Assembly: GCA_031286225.1 (NCBI GenBank)
Contig: JAITUQ010000023.1
Location: 42,501-88,343 of the forward strand
From: Candidatus Methanorudis spinitermitis
GTDB lineage: Archaea; Methanobacteriota; Methanobacteria; Methanobacteriales; Methanobacteriaceae
Reading direction: 5' to 3'
Length of the DNA: 45,843 nucleotides
Part shown: positions 1-9,438 of the stretch, one piece after another
Position numbering within the stretch: position 1 is the first letter of the stretch
Layout of the letters: each line of letters opens with the position of its first letter
Translations under genes and position numbers: made by a program
The notes under the pieces: model-generated
The model's database searches: none
The model's input: only the letters and a program-made list of their open reading frames with translations
What the model was told of the DNA's origin: nothing

Positions 1-130
1 ATGAGAAAAGTAATAGCTGTCTATGATTAGAAGAAACCCTGCATTGGATAGACTGCCTGTTTCGAGGGTTACTCGGGGAGGAAAGGGTAAACTACCTGTG
101 ATCCATGAGAGTTAGTATACAGGCAAAACT
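1..130 (+). ncRNA. Candidate structured RNA, family unknown, cut by window edge
   Basis: From about 24 to 125 the sequence is close to half G+C, while surrounding noncoding DNA is roughly 80% or more A+T; such islands in AT-rich archaea usually mark structured RNA. Visible pairing: GCCTGT (55-60) with ACAGGC (119-124) encloses a hairpin CGAG/CTCG (63-66 with 72-75) and a hairpin GGTA/TACC (86-89 with 93-96). AAACCCT (34-40) could alternatively pair with AGGGTT (65-70). A T-rich stretch follows from 131, as expected of an archaeal terminator. GGGGAGGAAAG (75-85) recalls the CR-I element of RNase P RNA, but the matching 3' element is missing. Neither strand holds a long ORF. Strand is inferred from the downstream T-rich tail. 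Confidence 0.5.
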
Positions 131-215
131 AATTTTCATTTCTTTTAAAGTGTTTGTAATTAATTTTTTCATAATTATTATAAAAATTAATATTTTTTCT
201 GAACTTTTTTATTAA

Positions 216-2135
216 TTAAAACTTTTCTAATATTTCGCCATATACTTCTTTTATCCTACCATTGGAATTTTCATACATCCTTTTTAAAATTAGTTCTGGT
301 GTACTTCTAGCTAAACAATTCATTTTTGGAGTTCTATCTACAATTAAATTATAGTTTTTATCTAATCCTTTAGCTTCTATCCCATCAACTCTGACATTAG
401 CATATTCCATTAATTCTCTTGCCATATGGGTCACTATAACTGCATATGAGTTGGAATCTTTAATCATTTCAATAAAACTCGAAATAATCTTTACAGCAGC
501 TTCTAATTCTGTAATGCCTTCTAATTCATCTAAAAGTACTAATTTTTCATTATATGTTGTAACAATCGGTATAAACACATTTAAAAATGATTCAAATGCT
601 CCAGCATCTAGAGATCTCTTTTTTGAAAAATGATATATTTCATCAAATAACTTAACTTCAGCATAGTTTGCACAAACTGGAAGCCCCATTTGTGCCATTA
701 TAGATATTTGACCTATTGTTTCAAGTAAGGTTGTCTTTCCTCCACTGTTTGCTCCTGTAAGCAATGCAACATTATCCGGATTGCTAAGGTCATAATCAAC
801 TTTTTGAATGTTTTTTCCTTTTTCAAGCCCAAGTTCTAAGTGCAATGCGCCTTTTAATTTAAAATTATCTGAAATTTTCGCTGGACTTAGATCATATTCA
901 TATGCAAAACTCCCTAAACTAAATTCATAGTCAAATTCTAACGTCTCTTGAATTTCTTCTTGGACAAATTTTTTAATACTTGCTAAATGTTTAGCTGCCG
1001 TGACTTTCTTATCAAATATGTCATTTTCTTCTTTTGAATTCTCTAATCTTTTGATTCGTTCAATTTCTTTTTCATCAATTTCAAGAGGATATTTTTTTAA
1101 AAATGGGTCAAAGTCTATTCCACTTTTTTCCATAATAGTTTCTTTGGATTTATGAATAATTTCATCAAATATTTTCTCTATTTTTGGAGGTAGGTTATTG
1201 TTTAAAAGATCGAGTACTTCATCTCCTTCAAAATCAATATTTTTTATAGCTATTTTGATTTCACTATCAGCATCACTTTTTACAGAATTTATAATTTCTC
1301 CCAAGTCTATTTTATTTTCTTTATAATAGTTTATTTCTTCTAAAATAGCTGAAATTTCATTTAAATTAGATTTTTTATTTAATATTTTTCTAATTTCGGC
1401 AACTTTTTTAAATAAACTTTGATTAACATTAAAATAATCTAATATTATTTCAGGAACTATTTCATATTCTGGAACTTCTTTATTTATCATTATTAAATTA
1501 TCCATTTCACCAAGATCTAAAAATCCTTCTGTATAAACATAATATATAAGTTCATAGCTTTCTATTTCTTCTTTTATTGTCGGTGAATCTGAAGCAGTTA
1601 TTATAGGGTAATATTGGTTTAATCCAAGTTCTACTAAATAATTATAATCTTCTTCACTTTCAACAAGAATTGATTTACTTGGATTATAGCTAGGTTTTAT
1701 TTCAGTAGGAACATCTAAATTTTTCATTAATCCTCTCAATTTAATGATTGGTAGTTTAGAAACTTTCTCTTTAGCTTCCATTATAAATTTTACTTGCTTT
1801 TCAATAGCTACTTTATCTTTTGAAGGATGTAAAAGTAAAATCCTATTTTCTGAATATTTAGTATTTGAATAATCTATTATTTTCTGAATTATTTCTTCAA
1901 AAAGCTGAAAAGCTCTTTCACTTTTTAGAAATTTTTGTGTCGGGGTTCCAAGAAGTTGATTCATTATCTCAATAGCTTTTCTTTGACTTATTCCATCTAT
2001 AGAGTATAACTTTTCTAAATCTAATTCTTTAACGATTTTTTCTAAATTATTTTCTCCTCCAACAGATTTAAGTATTTTTTGAGATAATTTTTCCCCCACT
2101 CCTTTAATTTCCTTTAAATCTACCTTTTGTTCCAT
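216..2135 (-). CDS. HhH / MutS-type ATPase (archaeal MutS2-like protein)
   Basis: 639 residues. Two helix-hairpin-helix-like segments lie in the first 60 residues (IKGVGEKLSQKIL, IDGISQRKAIEIM), followed by a long helical middle region (about 225-400) and a C-terminal MutS ATPase domain. Walker A is TGANSGGKTT (460-469), Walker B is KLVLLDELEG (531-540, D536/E537), and the H-loop is VTHM near 570. The mismatch-recognition domain of MutS1 and the C-terminal Smr nuclease domain of bacterial MutS2 are both absent. This matches an archaeal family usually annotated as MutS2-like DNA-binding ATPase, whose role (recombination control or branched-DNA handling) is not established. The ATG is preceded by a weak GGTT element. 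It stands alone, with a long AT-rich gap upstream. Confidence 0.85.
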   Translation of the reverse strand: MEQKVDLKEIKGVGEKLSQKILKSVGGENNLEKIVKELDLEKLYSIDGISQRKAIEIMNQLLGTPTQKFLKSERAFQLFEEIIQKIIDYSNTKYSENRILLLHPSKDKVAIEKQVKFIMEAKEKVSKLPIIKLRGLMKNLDVPTEIKPSYNPSKSILVESEEDYNYLVELGLNQYYPIITASDSPTIKEEIESYELIYYVYTEGFLDLGEMDNLIMINKEVPEYEIVPEIILDYFNVNQSLFKKVAEIRKILNKKSNLNEISAILEEINYYKENKIDLGEIINSVKSDADSEIKIAIKNIDFEGDEVLDLLNNNLPPKIEKIFDEIIHKSKETIMEKSGIDFDPFLKKYPLEIDEKEIERIKRLENSKEENDIFDKKVTAAKHLASIKKFVQEEIQETLEFDYEFSLGSFAYEYDLSPAKISDNFKLKGALHLELGLEKGKNIQKVDYDLSNPDNVALLTGANSGGKTTLLETIGQISIMAQMGLPVCANYAEVKLFDEIYHFSKKRSLDAGAFESFLNVFIPIVTTYNEKLVLLDELEGITELEAAVKIISSFIEMIKDSNSYAVIVTHMARELMEYANVRVDGIEAKGLDKNYNLIVDRTPKMNCLARSTPELILKRMYENSNGRIKEVYGEILEKF

Positions 2136-2989
2136 ATTTAACCAACTTTATTAAATTTTATATTTTTTTGTTCAATAGCTAAGCTTTCAAAGTTAAACTT
2201 ATAGTGATATTATAATTTATTATAAGTATTTAAACTTCACAAAGAGCATTTGATAACTAATTAAATATTTTAAGCTGTTATAAATCGGTTAATTTTTTTA
2301 AAAAATTTCCAGCTTCAAAACTATTTTTTAGTGCTTGAAACATTAATTAATCTTTTTCCCATAAAAAACAAATAAAAAAGTTTATATTTTAGAAAAAATT
2401 ATTATTTACACATGAAAAATCTAAAATAATGATTTCATTAATATTATTATTTTCATACAAGTCAAATTTTAGATTTTAATGATTTTAACAAAAATTAAAA
2501 TTAAATCAGCTGTTAAGAAATGTAATGCCTGAAGAGGATTATAACTATTGATACAGATAAATATGAGGTATTGGTCTTTTTACTCATGTTATAATTTAAA
2601 TAATATTGCTAAGGAATGAATTTTCTTTAGAATTTTGAACTTTCCATTCTATTACTATTACAAATGTTTTTTAAAAATATAAATGTAAAAATAGTAATCC
2701 TAAATGTTTTGAAATAATAATTTCTCACTACTTGAAAATATAGATATATAATAAATTGAAAAACTTTTTAAATTAATAATTTTTATCACAATTATTATTT
2801 TCATATAAAATTTAATTATATTCATTATTTTTTATATTAAATTAGTAATTATTAATATTTGCAGCATTGAAATATTTAAAATTTTTATTTTAATAATTAA
2901 TATAATAATTTTATCATTTAAAAAAGTCCAATGGCTGATGTGTGACAGCTCTTAATTTTATTTAAAATTAGATAATCATAGGAAAAAAT
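2136..2989. other. Long AT-rich intergenic region
   Basis: About 850 bases between two divergent genes. It is extremely A+T rich with stops in all frames; I see no RNA gene and no convincing ORF. A slightly GC-richer patch at 2929-2950, just before the downstream start, may lie in the 5' leader of the next gene. One TAGCTA palindrome sits near 2174. Confidence 0.6.
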
Positions 2990-3907
2990 ATGCAAAATAT
3001 AATTCAAAAAATACTAGAAAAATTACAAAACCTAAACAAAAAACAAATTGTCATTATCTTAACAATTTTTCTCATAGTTATATCCTCTGCTTTTGTTTTT
3101 AATAGATTGTCAAAAGACAACATTGAAACAGGTATCTGGGTTAAAGGTTATCATATGAATGATGTTGATTTGGATACTCTATCTAAATATGGTATTAAAG
3201 ATATTTTTCTCCATTCAAGTGCAGTTAATATTTATGGTGAAAAAAATGTTTCAAATTGGATAAAAATAGCGAATAGTAAAAATATTAAGGTTCATATTTG
3301 GGTTCAGTGCTTCTATGATAAAATATGGATTAATCCAATTAATACAACAACAAAAGATTGTAATTATCCTTATTTTAATAAAAAACTTGATGAAATTAAA
3401 AAATTAGCAGCTATTGAAGGAGTTGGAGGTATTCAATTAGATTATATTAGATTTCCAGGGAATGCTTATGAATATGATTATTCAAATGGAATATTAGCTT
3501 CCAATGCCATTACAAAATTTGTAGCTATGGTTAGTGATGAGTTAGATGATAATTTAACACTGTCTGTTACTGTAATGCCAGAAAAAGAAGGAATTAACTA
3601 TTATGGTCAAGATTCTCAAGCTTTATCTTGGTATGTTGATGTTATTATTCCAATGGCATATTCTGGTAATTATAATCAAAGTTCCACATGGATTAAAGAA
3701 ATATCATCATATTTCAAACACACTGCTATTTGGTCCAATGTTTGCATTGGAATCCAAGTATATGAAAGCGATACGAACCAAACTTCACTTTCAGTAGAAA
3801 AACTAAGATATAATTGTCAAGCAGCATTGAATGGGGGGTCTGATGGTATTGCACTTTTTAATTGGGAATTTATGGAAAATTGGTTTGACTTAAATAGTCT
3901 TAAATAA
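2990..3907 (+). CDS. Membrane-anchored TIM-barrel glycosidase-like protein
   Basis: 305 residues. One N-terminal membrane segment (about 20-37, IVIILTIFLIVISSAFVF) after a short basic cytoplasmic tail suggests an outward-facing, membrane-tethered protein. The rest resembles the putative glycoside hydrolase families DUF4015/GHL10. It has a GIWVKGYHMND start of strand 1, a GGIQLDYIRFPG motif (146-157) in which D151 occupies the position of a family catalytic acid, then VIIPMAYSGNY and a C-terminal GIALFNWEFM strand. Substrate is unknown; a cell-wall or surface-glycan target would fit a pseudomurein-walled methanogen, but that is inference. Monocistronic, followed by a T-tract. Confidence 0.75.
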   Translation: MQNIIQKILEKLQNLNKKQIVIILTIFLIVISSAFVFNRLSKDNIETGIWVKGYHMNDVDLDTLSKYGIKDIFLHSSAVNIYGEKNVSNWIKIANSKNIKVHIWVQCFYDKIWINPINTTTKDCNYPYFNKKLDEIKKLAAIEGVGGIQLDYIRFPGNAYEYDYSNGILASNAITKFVAMVSDELDDNLTLSVTVMPEKEGINYYGQDSQALSWYVDVIIPMAYSGNYNQSSTWIKEISSYFKHTAIWSNVCIGIQVYESDTNQTSLSVEKLRYNCQAALNGGSDGIALFNWEFMENWFDLNSLK

Positions 3908-3929
3908 AAAATGTTCTTTTTTAAAAATA

Positions 3930-3945
3930 TTTTTTTTCCTTTTTT
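3930..3945 (+). terminator. T-tract terminator
   Basis: An almost unbroken run of T (two C interruptions) about 22 bases after the stop of the TIM-barrel gene. Archaeal RNA polymerase terminates at oligo-T without needing a hairpin. Confidence 0.45.
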
Positions 3946-4030
3946 GAATATCAAAAATAATTATTAAGCTACATATAATTTAGTATTTTCCATTTTTTGG
4001 TTATTATTTACATTTTATTTATTTTTTTTA

Positions 4031-5170
4031 TTAATTAACAAATTTTTTAATAATCTTTTTAAAGGAATTAGCTACATAATCTCTTTGTTTTGCATTCATT
4101 CCATAAGTACTACATTTGAACCATTCAGTTTGACCTCTCTTAATTCCAACGATTTTTTTTTTCTTTAATTCTTCATAAAGGAAAAATCCTTTTCGTGGAT
4201 GTTTTTTTGAAATTTCATGTAAAATAGGGGTTTCAAATCTAACAAGATCATGTTCAGTAGGTTTAATGCCAACTTGTTCAATCCCATCTATTTTTTCAAG
4301 TTTAGCTACAAAATTTTGAGTTAATTTAAGTTCTTTTTCCCAGTTATTAACTCTTTCAATTACATGTGGCAGTGATGCCATTAAAGTAGCTATTGGAGCA
4401 CCTCTACTTGTGCATCCTAGCATCTCAATCTCTTTTTTCATATGTCTTGGAGATCTCTTTAAAACTGTTTCAATCCATTCATCTTTCATTGCCAGTACAC
4501 CAATTGGACCTGAAGCTGCCATACTTTTATGTCCACTTCCAACCACAAAATCTATCTTCCAACCATTCATGTCTATTGGAAGTCTACCCATGGAATAAGC
4601 ACAATTTAATATTGATGGAACACCTAAATCACTACAAATCTTACCAAATTCTTGTGCATTAGTAAGATTCCCATAATTTCCATCAACATGAGTAAGAAGA
4701 GCTAATTTAATTTCATCGTATTTATCAATAGCTGATTCCAGTGTTTCCTTATATTTATTCAAATCTATTTTAAATTCACTGCCACCTGAATTTGGAACTT
4801 CGATTATTTCAAGTCCTGCTCTCTCAGCAGCTAAGTGAGTGGTATAATGAGCATTTCCATCCACAACAATAGTATCTCCTTCATCACACATTGCATGCAT
4901 TACTGCGAATTTACCTTCACGAGCACCATGAACAGTTTTAACATCATCTGCATTTAAAAAAGTAGCTAAATCACCTAAAAAACTACTGATTGATGGTTTA
5001 ACTACTTCATCAAGTCTTCCAGCACAATAATCACATACACTATAACCATCACCAAATTCATATAGAGCTTTTCTTGCTTCACGTGGAAGTATTCCTCCTC
5101 TTTGAAGAGGGTTTAAATTAAGATTTTCCCTTTCTACTCCTCTTGTAATATTGTAATTTTGACACTCCAT
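4031..5170 (-). CDS. pscS: O-phosphoseryl-tRNA(Cys):Cys-tRNA synthase (SepCysS)
   Basis: 379 residues from the chosen ATG. A PLP enzyme that converts Sep-tRNA(Cys), made by SepRS, into Cys-tRNA(Cys); this is the main cysteine route in many methanogens. The PLP lysine lies in [11 protein letters not shown] (K216). The three cysteines essential in this family are present: C46 and C49 (CDYC) and C254 ([11 protein letters not shown]); in M. jannaschii the equivalent residues bind an Fe-S cluster. An upstream in-frame start would add 11 residues, but AGGTGA at 5175-5180 sits four bases before the ATG at 5170, so that start is preferred. The pmbA-like gene ends upstream at 5246 on the same strand, so the two may be co-transcribed. 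Confidence 0.93.
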   Translation of the reverse strand: MECQNYNITRGVERENLNLNPLQRGGILPREARKALYEFGDGYSVCDYCAGRLDEVVKPSISSFLGDLATFLNADDVKTVHGAREGKFAVMHAMCDEGDTIVVDGNAHYTTHLAAERAGLEIIEVPNSGGSEFKIDLNKYKETLESAIDKYDEIKLALLTHVDGNYGNLTNAQEFGKICSDLGVPSILNCAYSMGRLPIDMNGWKIDFVVGSGHKSMAASGPIGVLAMKDEWIETVLKRSPRHMKKEIEMLGCTSRGAPIATLMASLPHVIERVNNWEKELKLTQNFVAKLEKIDGIEQVGIKPTEHDLVRFETPILHEISKKHPRKGFFLYEELKKKKIVGIKRGQTEWFKCSTYGMNAKQRDYVANSFKKIIKKFVN

Positions 5171-5245
5171 TATTTCACCTTTAATAATCAATAAATTAAT
5201 CAATTGATTTATTTTTTTAAAATTAAATTAATCTTAAAAAAATCA

Positions 5246-6550
5246 TTAGCCAACAACTCTTAAATCTTTGCACATAATTTTAGGAATAATAAAAGATCCA
5301 CATTGTCTTATTTCAGACTTTATTCCTTTACAATTAGCTAAAGCTTTAAAAATATTTCCAGAAATCATGGCTTTTTTTACAGGTTTTGTTATTTCGCCAT
5401 TTTCTACTAAAAATGCATTGTTTGCTTCAACTGAAAAGTCTCCAGAAATAGGATTAGCTGTATGAGCTCCTAAAACATCAGTAGCTATAAAACCCTTATC
5501 GATTTCTGAAATATCGATCATGCTCTTAAAATCAAGCACTATATTTGACGTGTCAACCGAAGGAGTGGTTGTGTAAGTTCCTCTCATTCCATTACCTGTA
5601 CTTTTTACTTTGGATTTATTAGCTGTATAATTATCATATATGAATCCTTTTAATATTCCATCTTCAATTAATGTGGTTTTTTCAGATGGAGTTCCTTCAC
5701 TATCTGTTGTGGCTGAAAACAATCTACCATCTAATTTACCATCATCATAAATAGATAGACAATCACTAACAATAGCTTTATCAACATTACCTGCAAGAAT
5801 TGATCTTCCTCTTTGAACATTATCGGAATTTAACGCATTTATAAAAGTATTTAAAAGTCCAATGTTTGCATGGTAATCTAAAACTACATCCATATCATTA
5901 GTCTCAATTTTAACTCCATTTATCGAGTCTTTAGCTATTTCACATACTTGTTTCGACAGCTTCATTGGATCTAAATCAAATGAACATGAAGATATTGAAT
6001 CATATGCTGTTGATTTTTTGCCATTCTTTTCTGCATTTACAGCAATATTTCCATAAAATCCAGTTGATTTGTTAAAAACACATAAATCATTGGAATTTGT
6101 AATTAGTGTTTCAACAGATGTTGCAGAGAAATTTCCTGATGTAGCTTCGCATTTTTCTTCCTCAACAGTAGCTAAAGCTGAATTCATAAAGTCACTAGCT
6201 TCACTAAGTTCAAATTCTTCGAATTTCTTATCATAAATATTAGCTACTTTAGGTAGTTTTGATTTGTGTGAGAAAGAAAAATTAAGGTCTTTTTCATTTG
6301 ATTTACAATTTAAAAAAGCTGATTCAGCAGTTTCACCTATTTTATCTAAGTTAGATGTGTATGCAAATCCTAATTTCCCATTATTAATAATTCTAATTCC
6401 TATTCCAATATCATATTCCTCTTTAGCAAAATTTAAGCTTTTTTTTTGAGAATCGATTCCTAAAGATTTTTCTCGTTCTATAAATATTTCAAATTCATTA
6501 CAATATTTTAATATTTCTTTTTTTGCCTCTTCTGATATTTCAAATAACAC
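5246..6550 (-). CDS. pmbA: TldD/PmbA family protein (PmbA/TldE type)
   Basis: 434 residues. The whole length follows the TldD/PmbA fold, including the conserved C-terminal blocks around GMRGTYTTTPSVDTSNIVL, GFIATDVLGAHTANPISGDFSVEA and NGEITKPVKKAMISGN. The HExxxH zinc motif of TldD is absent, so this is the PmbA/TldE partner that in bacteria forms a heterodimeric protease with TldD. No tldD is adjacent. Translation starts at GTG (6548-6550), with GAGGAA about seven bases upstream supporting it. It precedes the SepCysS gene by 75 bases on the same strand. Confidence 0.88.
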   Translation of the reverse strand: MLFEISEEAKKEILKYCNEFEIFIEREKSLGIDSQKKSLNFAKEEYDIGIGIRIINNGKLGFAYTSNLDKIGETAESAFLNCKSNEKDLNFSFSHKSKLPKVANIYDKKFEEFELSEASDFMNSALATVEEEKCEATSGNFSATSVETLITNSNDLCVFNKSTGFYGNIAVNAEKNGKKSTAYDSISSCSFDLDPMKLSKQVCEIAKDSINGVKIETNDMDVVLDYHANIGLLNTFINALNSDNVQRGRSILAGNVDKAIVSDCLSIYDDGKLDGRLFSATTDSEGTPSEKTTLIEDGILKGFIYDNYTANKSKVKSTGNGMRGTYTTTPSVDTSNIVLDFKSMIDISEIDKGFIATDVLGAHTANPISGDFSVEANNAFLVENGEITKPVKKAMISGNIFKALANCKGIKSEIRQCGSFIIPKIMCKDLRVVG

Positions 6551-6792
6551 AAATATTCCTCATTAATAAATTAATATTCCTTAAAATAGATTAAATAAAT
6601 TTTTTTTTATTTTTTTTAATTTCATTTATAAAATAATAATAATATTGATTAATTTTTTAAATAAGATTTAAACTATTTATATATAATAAAATTGAAGTAA
6701 ATTAATTTAAGTTTTTGTAAAAAAATTTAATCCTTTTACTTTTTTCAATTATAAAGACATGTTTATTAATTTCATTTTTAATAATGATTTTA

Positions 6793-7500
6793 TCATAAAA
6801 TAAACTTTCGAATAGCTTCAGAAACACCATCACCATATTTTTCTTTGGTAACATAATCAGCTATATCCTTTAAACTGCTATCAGCATTAGCTACAGCTAC
6901 TTTAAAACCAGCATTAGCTAAGAATTCTTCATCGTTTTCACTATCCCCTATAGCCATTATCTCCTTCATTTTTAATCCTTGCTTTTTAGCTACTATTTCA
7001 AGTGATGAACCTTTATTTACCTGATCATCAGTAATATGCAGTGCAAATCCTGTATCATATACTTTAACATCAAAATTTTTCAATTCTTCTTTTATTAATT
7101 TTTCATCAAGGGTTCTATAAATTGCTATTTCAGATAATCTACTATCAGAGTCATCAACACAATTTAACTCATATTTATTATTATATTTATTGATTAACTG
7201 GGATTTTAAATAGTTATAAGCATTTTTAACCTTTTTAATATCTCCTAAAACTTTGATTTCCTGAGTATCACTGTGAATCTCTGAAATAACTCCTCCATTT
7301 TCAGCTACAACACCACCACTTGCTCCAAGAAGAATTGAAGTAGCATTGGAATATGTGAAAATATTTCCACTTACTATTATTGTAGGAATATTGATTGCCT
7401 CACAACCTCGAATTGATTCAATGGCGCTAATACAGATTCTTCTATTTTCATCTGTTATTGTACCATCAATATCAACAGCTATAGCTTTTATTTTAGACAT
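6793..7500 (-). CDS. HAD-family phosphatase, archaeal phosphoglycolate phosphatase type
   Basis: 235 residues from the chosen ATG. HAD motif I is DIDGT (D10, D12), motif II is the VSGN segment near 43, the motif III lysine is around K163, and motif IV is GDSENDEEF (D186, D190). Size and the type IIB cap match the archaeal phosphoglycolate phosphatase family (TA0175-like), which removes 2-phosphoglycolate; other sugar phosphates cannot be excluded. A TTG three codons upstream (7509) is in frame, but the ATG at 7500 gives the usual family start. No strong Shine-Dalgarno site is visible for either. Confidence 0.85.
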   Translation of the reverse strand: MSKIKAIAVDIDGTITDENRRICISAIESIRGCEAINIPTIIVSGNIFTYSNATSILLGASGGVVAENGGVISEIHSDTQEIKVLGDIKKVKNAYNYLKSQLINKYNNKYELNCVDDSDSRLSEIAIYRTLDEKLIKEELKNFDVKVYDTGFALHITDDQVNKGSSLEIVAKKQGLKMKEIMAIGDSENDEEFLANAGFKVAVANADSSLKDIADYVTKEKYGDGVSEAIRKFIL

Positions 7501-7802
7501 ATAAATCAATCAAAATAAGATATAGAAATTATACTCATCAATTTTACTTATCTATATTTGTTTTTTGAGGCGGTCTAATAATTCGATTTTTTGTTTTATT
7601 CAGATTTTTAAAAACTCTTTAAAAATTATTAAAAGAAATGTATTTATTTAATTATTTTTAATTTTATAAATAAATAATTAATATCCATATTTAAAGTTAA
7701 TAATCAATTTATAGTCATTTAATTATAAATTAAAGAAATTAAAAATTTCACAAAAATTAATTATTGGACCACTTCTTTTAAGAAAAAAAACTTTGTTTAA
7801 AA
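7501..7802. other. AT-rich intergenic region
   Basis: About 300 bases between two minus-strand genes; very AT-rich, no ORF or RNA-like island seen. It should hold the promoter of the HAD gene and the 3' end of hypD. Confidence 0.5.
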
Positions 7803-8861
7803 TTATAAAACACTATAACGGTGAGCTATATTACAAGTTCCTTCTTTACTTACCATACAAGCACCAATAGGGTACATAGGATTGCATTTTTTTCTAAATA
7901 GCTTACAATCTTCAGGTTTAGATACACCTCTAAGAATCGGACCACATATACAGCCAGTAGGAGCTTCTTTTACATCTTTAACTTCTATATCAAACTTTTC
8001 TCTTGCATTATAATTAGAAAACTCACCCTTAATTTCCATGATTGAGTTTGGAATCTTTGGAAATCCTCTCCATTCTCTACTTTCAACTTGAAAAACATCA
8101 TCCATAGCTTTTTGAGCAATGACATTTCCTTCATCACGAACAGCTCTGTTATATTCATTTTGAACCTTAGCTTCTCCTTTGTTAACTTGGCGAAGTATCA
8201 TGTAAACAGCCATTAAAACATCTAATGGATTAAAACCAGCTACTGCTTGAGGAATACTATATTTTTCTGAGAAAATTTCAAAAGGCTTTGCTCCAATAAT
8301 TGTACAAACATGTCCTGGTTCTATTAAGGCATCCAAATTAGTTTCCCCTGAATTTATCAAAAAATCTAGAGCAGGTGGAATCAGTCTATGGCATGATAAA
8401 ACAGAAAAATTTTGAGGAGGTCTTGCTAATATTTCAGAAGCTGTTGTTACAGCTGTTGTTTCAAATCCTGCAGCCATAAAAACAATATCATTATCAATTT
8501 TTTCAGCTATTTCAACTGCATTCCCAATCCCATAAACAATTCTCACATCTGCTCCTTCTGCTTTTGCCTCAGCTAATGATCTATTTGAACCTGGGACTCT
8601 AAGCATATCTCCAAAAGTAGCTATTGTCACTCCTTTATCAATAAGTTCTAAACATTCATCTATTTCTCGAGCAGGTACGCAACATACGGGGCATCCTGGA
8701 CCTGCAACAACTTCAACTTCCTTTGGAAGCAGAGTTCTCAGTCCATTTTCCATTATAGTATGTTCATGTGACCCACAAACATGCATTATTTTTATAGGGG
8801 TAGCTATGTTTTGAATTCGTTTTATTAATTCTTTAGAAACGTTTTTAATTTCAGTGCTCAT
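7803..8861 (-). CDS. hypD: Hydrogenase maturation protein HypD
   Basis: 352 residues, the usual family length. HypD is the Fe-S scaffold that, with HypC, assembles the Fe(CN)2CO unit of [NiFe] hydrogenases. Visible hallmarks: MHVCGSHEHT (C29), VVAGPGCPVCC (C57, C60, C61), GFETTAVTTA, and the C-terminal cysteine cluster in CICGPILRG, CKLFRKKC, GACMVSKEGTC that holds the [4Fe-4S] centre. The ATG at 8861 follows AGGTG (8867-8871) with a five-base gap. hypC lies far away at 42592 in this window rather than next to it. Confidence 0.96.
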   Translation of the reverse strand: MSTEIKNVSKELIKRIQNIATPIKIMHVCGSHEHTIMENGLRTLLPKEVEVVAGPGCPVCCVPAREIDECLELIDKGVTIATFGDMLRVPGSNRSLAEAKAEGADVRIVYGIGNAVEIAEKIDNDIVFMAAGFETTAVTTASEILARPPQNFSVLSCHRLIPPALDFLINSGETNLDALIEPGHVCTIIGAKPFEIFSEKYSIPQAVAGFNPLDVLMAVYMILRQVNKGEAKVQNEYNRAVRDEGNVIAQKAMDDVFQVESREWRGFPKIPNSIMEIKGEFSNYNAREKFDIEVKDVKEAPTGCICGPILRGVSKPEDCKLFRKKCNPMYPIGACMVSKEGTCNIAHRYSVL

Positions 8862-8981
8862 TCTAACACCTGATAAATATGAAAATAAATTTAATCAATG
8901 AAAATTTACAATGGTTATAAAAAAAATCCAAGATAAATAATTTATATAATTATAAAATCATTTTATTTAATTTTAAAGCAC

Positions 8982-9037
8982 ATGTTTTAACTAATATTCA
9001 TAATTTAATTCCTAAATCATATGTTTTAACTAATATT
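8982..9037. repeat. 17-bp direct repeat pair
   Basis: ATGTTTTAACTAATATT occurs at 8982-8998 and again at 9021-9037, spaced 39 bases apart (about four helical turns). It lies about 120-180 bases upstream of the hypD start and may be a paired protein-binding site or a chance duplication. Confidence 0.45.
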
Positions 9038-9325
9038 AATATAATTAATAATTATTTTTCACTTAATTCATCAAAGCCATATTTTATTAAATATTATGAT
9101 CTCAATTAAATTATCTATGAACACTATTTAAACTTTATCTTATATAGATATTATTATTTCACAGATTAAATCAAAATAAAATCATGACTAAAGGTTTAAT
9201 AAATTATAAATTAACAAACAGCTATTGTAATAAAATATTTATGTATTTAAGTACAATTATTATAAATAACTATTAATATTTCCCCTATAGTTAATATAAA
9301 ATAATTTTATTAAATAATTTTATTA

Positions 9326-9340
9326 CAGTACTCATTACTG
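9326..9340. promoter_or_regulatory. Dyad CAGTA-N5-TACTG upstream of the ABC exporter
   Basis: CAGTA (9326-9330) and TACTG (9336-9340) form a perfect inverted repeat around CTCAT. It lies about 100 bases before the exporter ATG and upstream of the likely TATA region. Placement fits an operator or activator site, but no regulator gene is adjacent, so function is inference. Confidence 0.3.
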
Positions 9341-9438
9341 ACTGTATTCATAATTGAAATTATTAAAATATAATTTAAAAATACCTAAAAATATTTAATT
9401 ATTAATTTAAGGATTATATCAAAGAATCAGGTGAATAA

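Larger units (their letters stand above)
8862..9438. other. AT-rich divergent intergenic region with short repeats
   Basis: About 580 bases between divergent hypD and the ABC exporter. No ORF. It contains an exact 17-base direct repeat and a small dyad, listed separately, and probable TATA-like tracts (AATATAATTTAAAAATA near 9366-9382) upstream of the ABC gene. Confidence 0.5.

Noticed and set aside
1..30. A ten-codon open stretch (MRKVIAVYD then stop) at the left edge as the end of a gene
   Set aside because: Ten codons without a stop is not evidence of coding, and the window begins there.
1..130. RNase P RNA
   Set aside because: Only a GAGGAAAG-like motif matches; the universal 3' element (ACAGAA...GGCTTA type) and the needed length are missing before the T-rich tail.
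451..633. Plus-strand ORF inside the MutS-like gene
   Set aside because: Antisense shadow of a conserved coding region with no ribosome site or recognisable domain; the same holds for the other antisense ORFs in this window.
2530..2601. Short protein-like reading (KRIITIDTDKYEVLVFLL) in the long gap before the TIM-barrel gene
   Set aside because: About 20 codons only, no start or ribosome site, and surrounding DNA is stop-rich; treated as chance.
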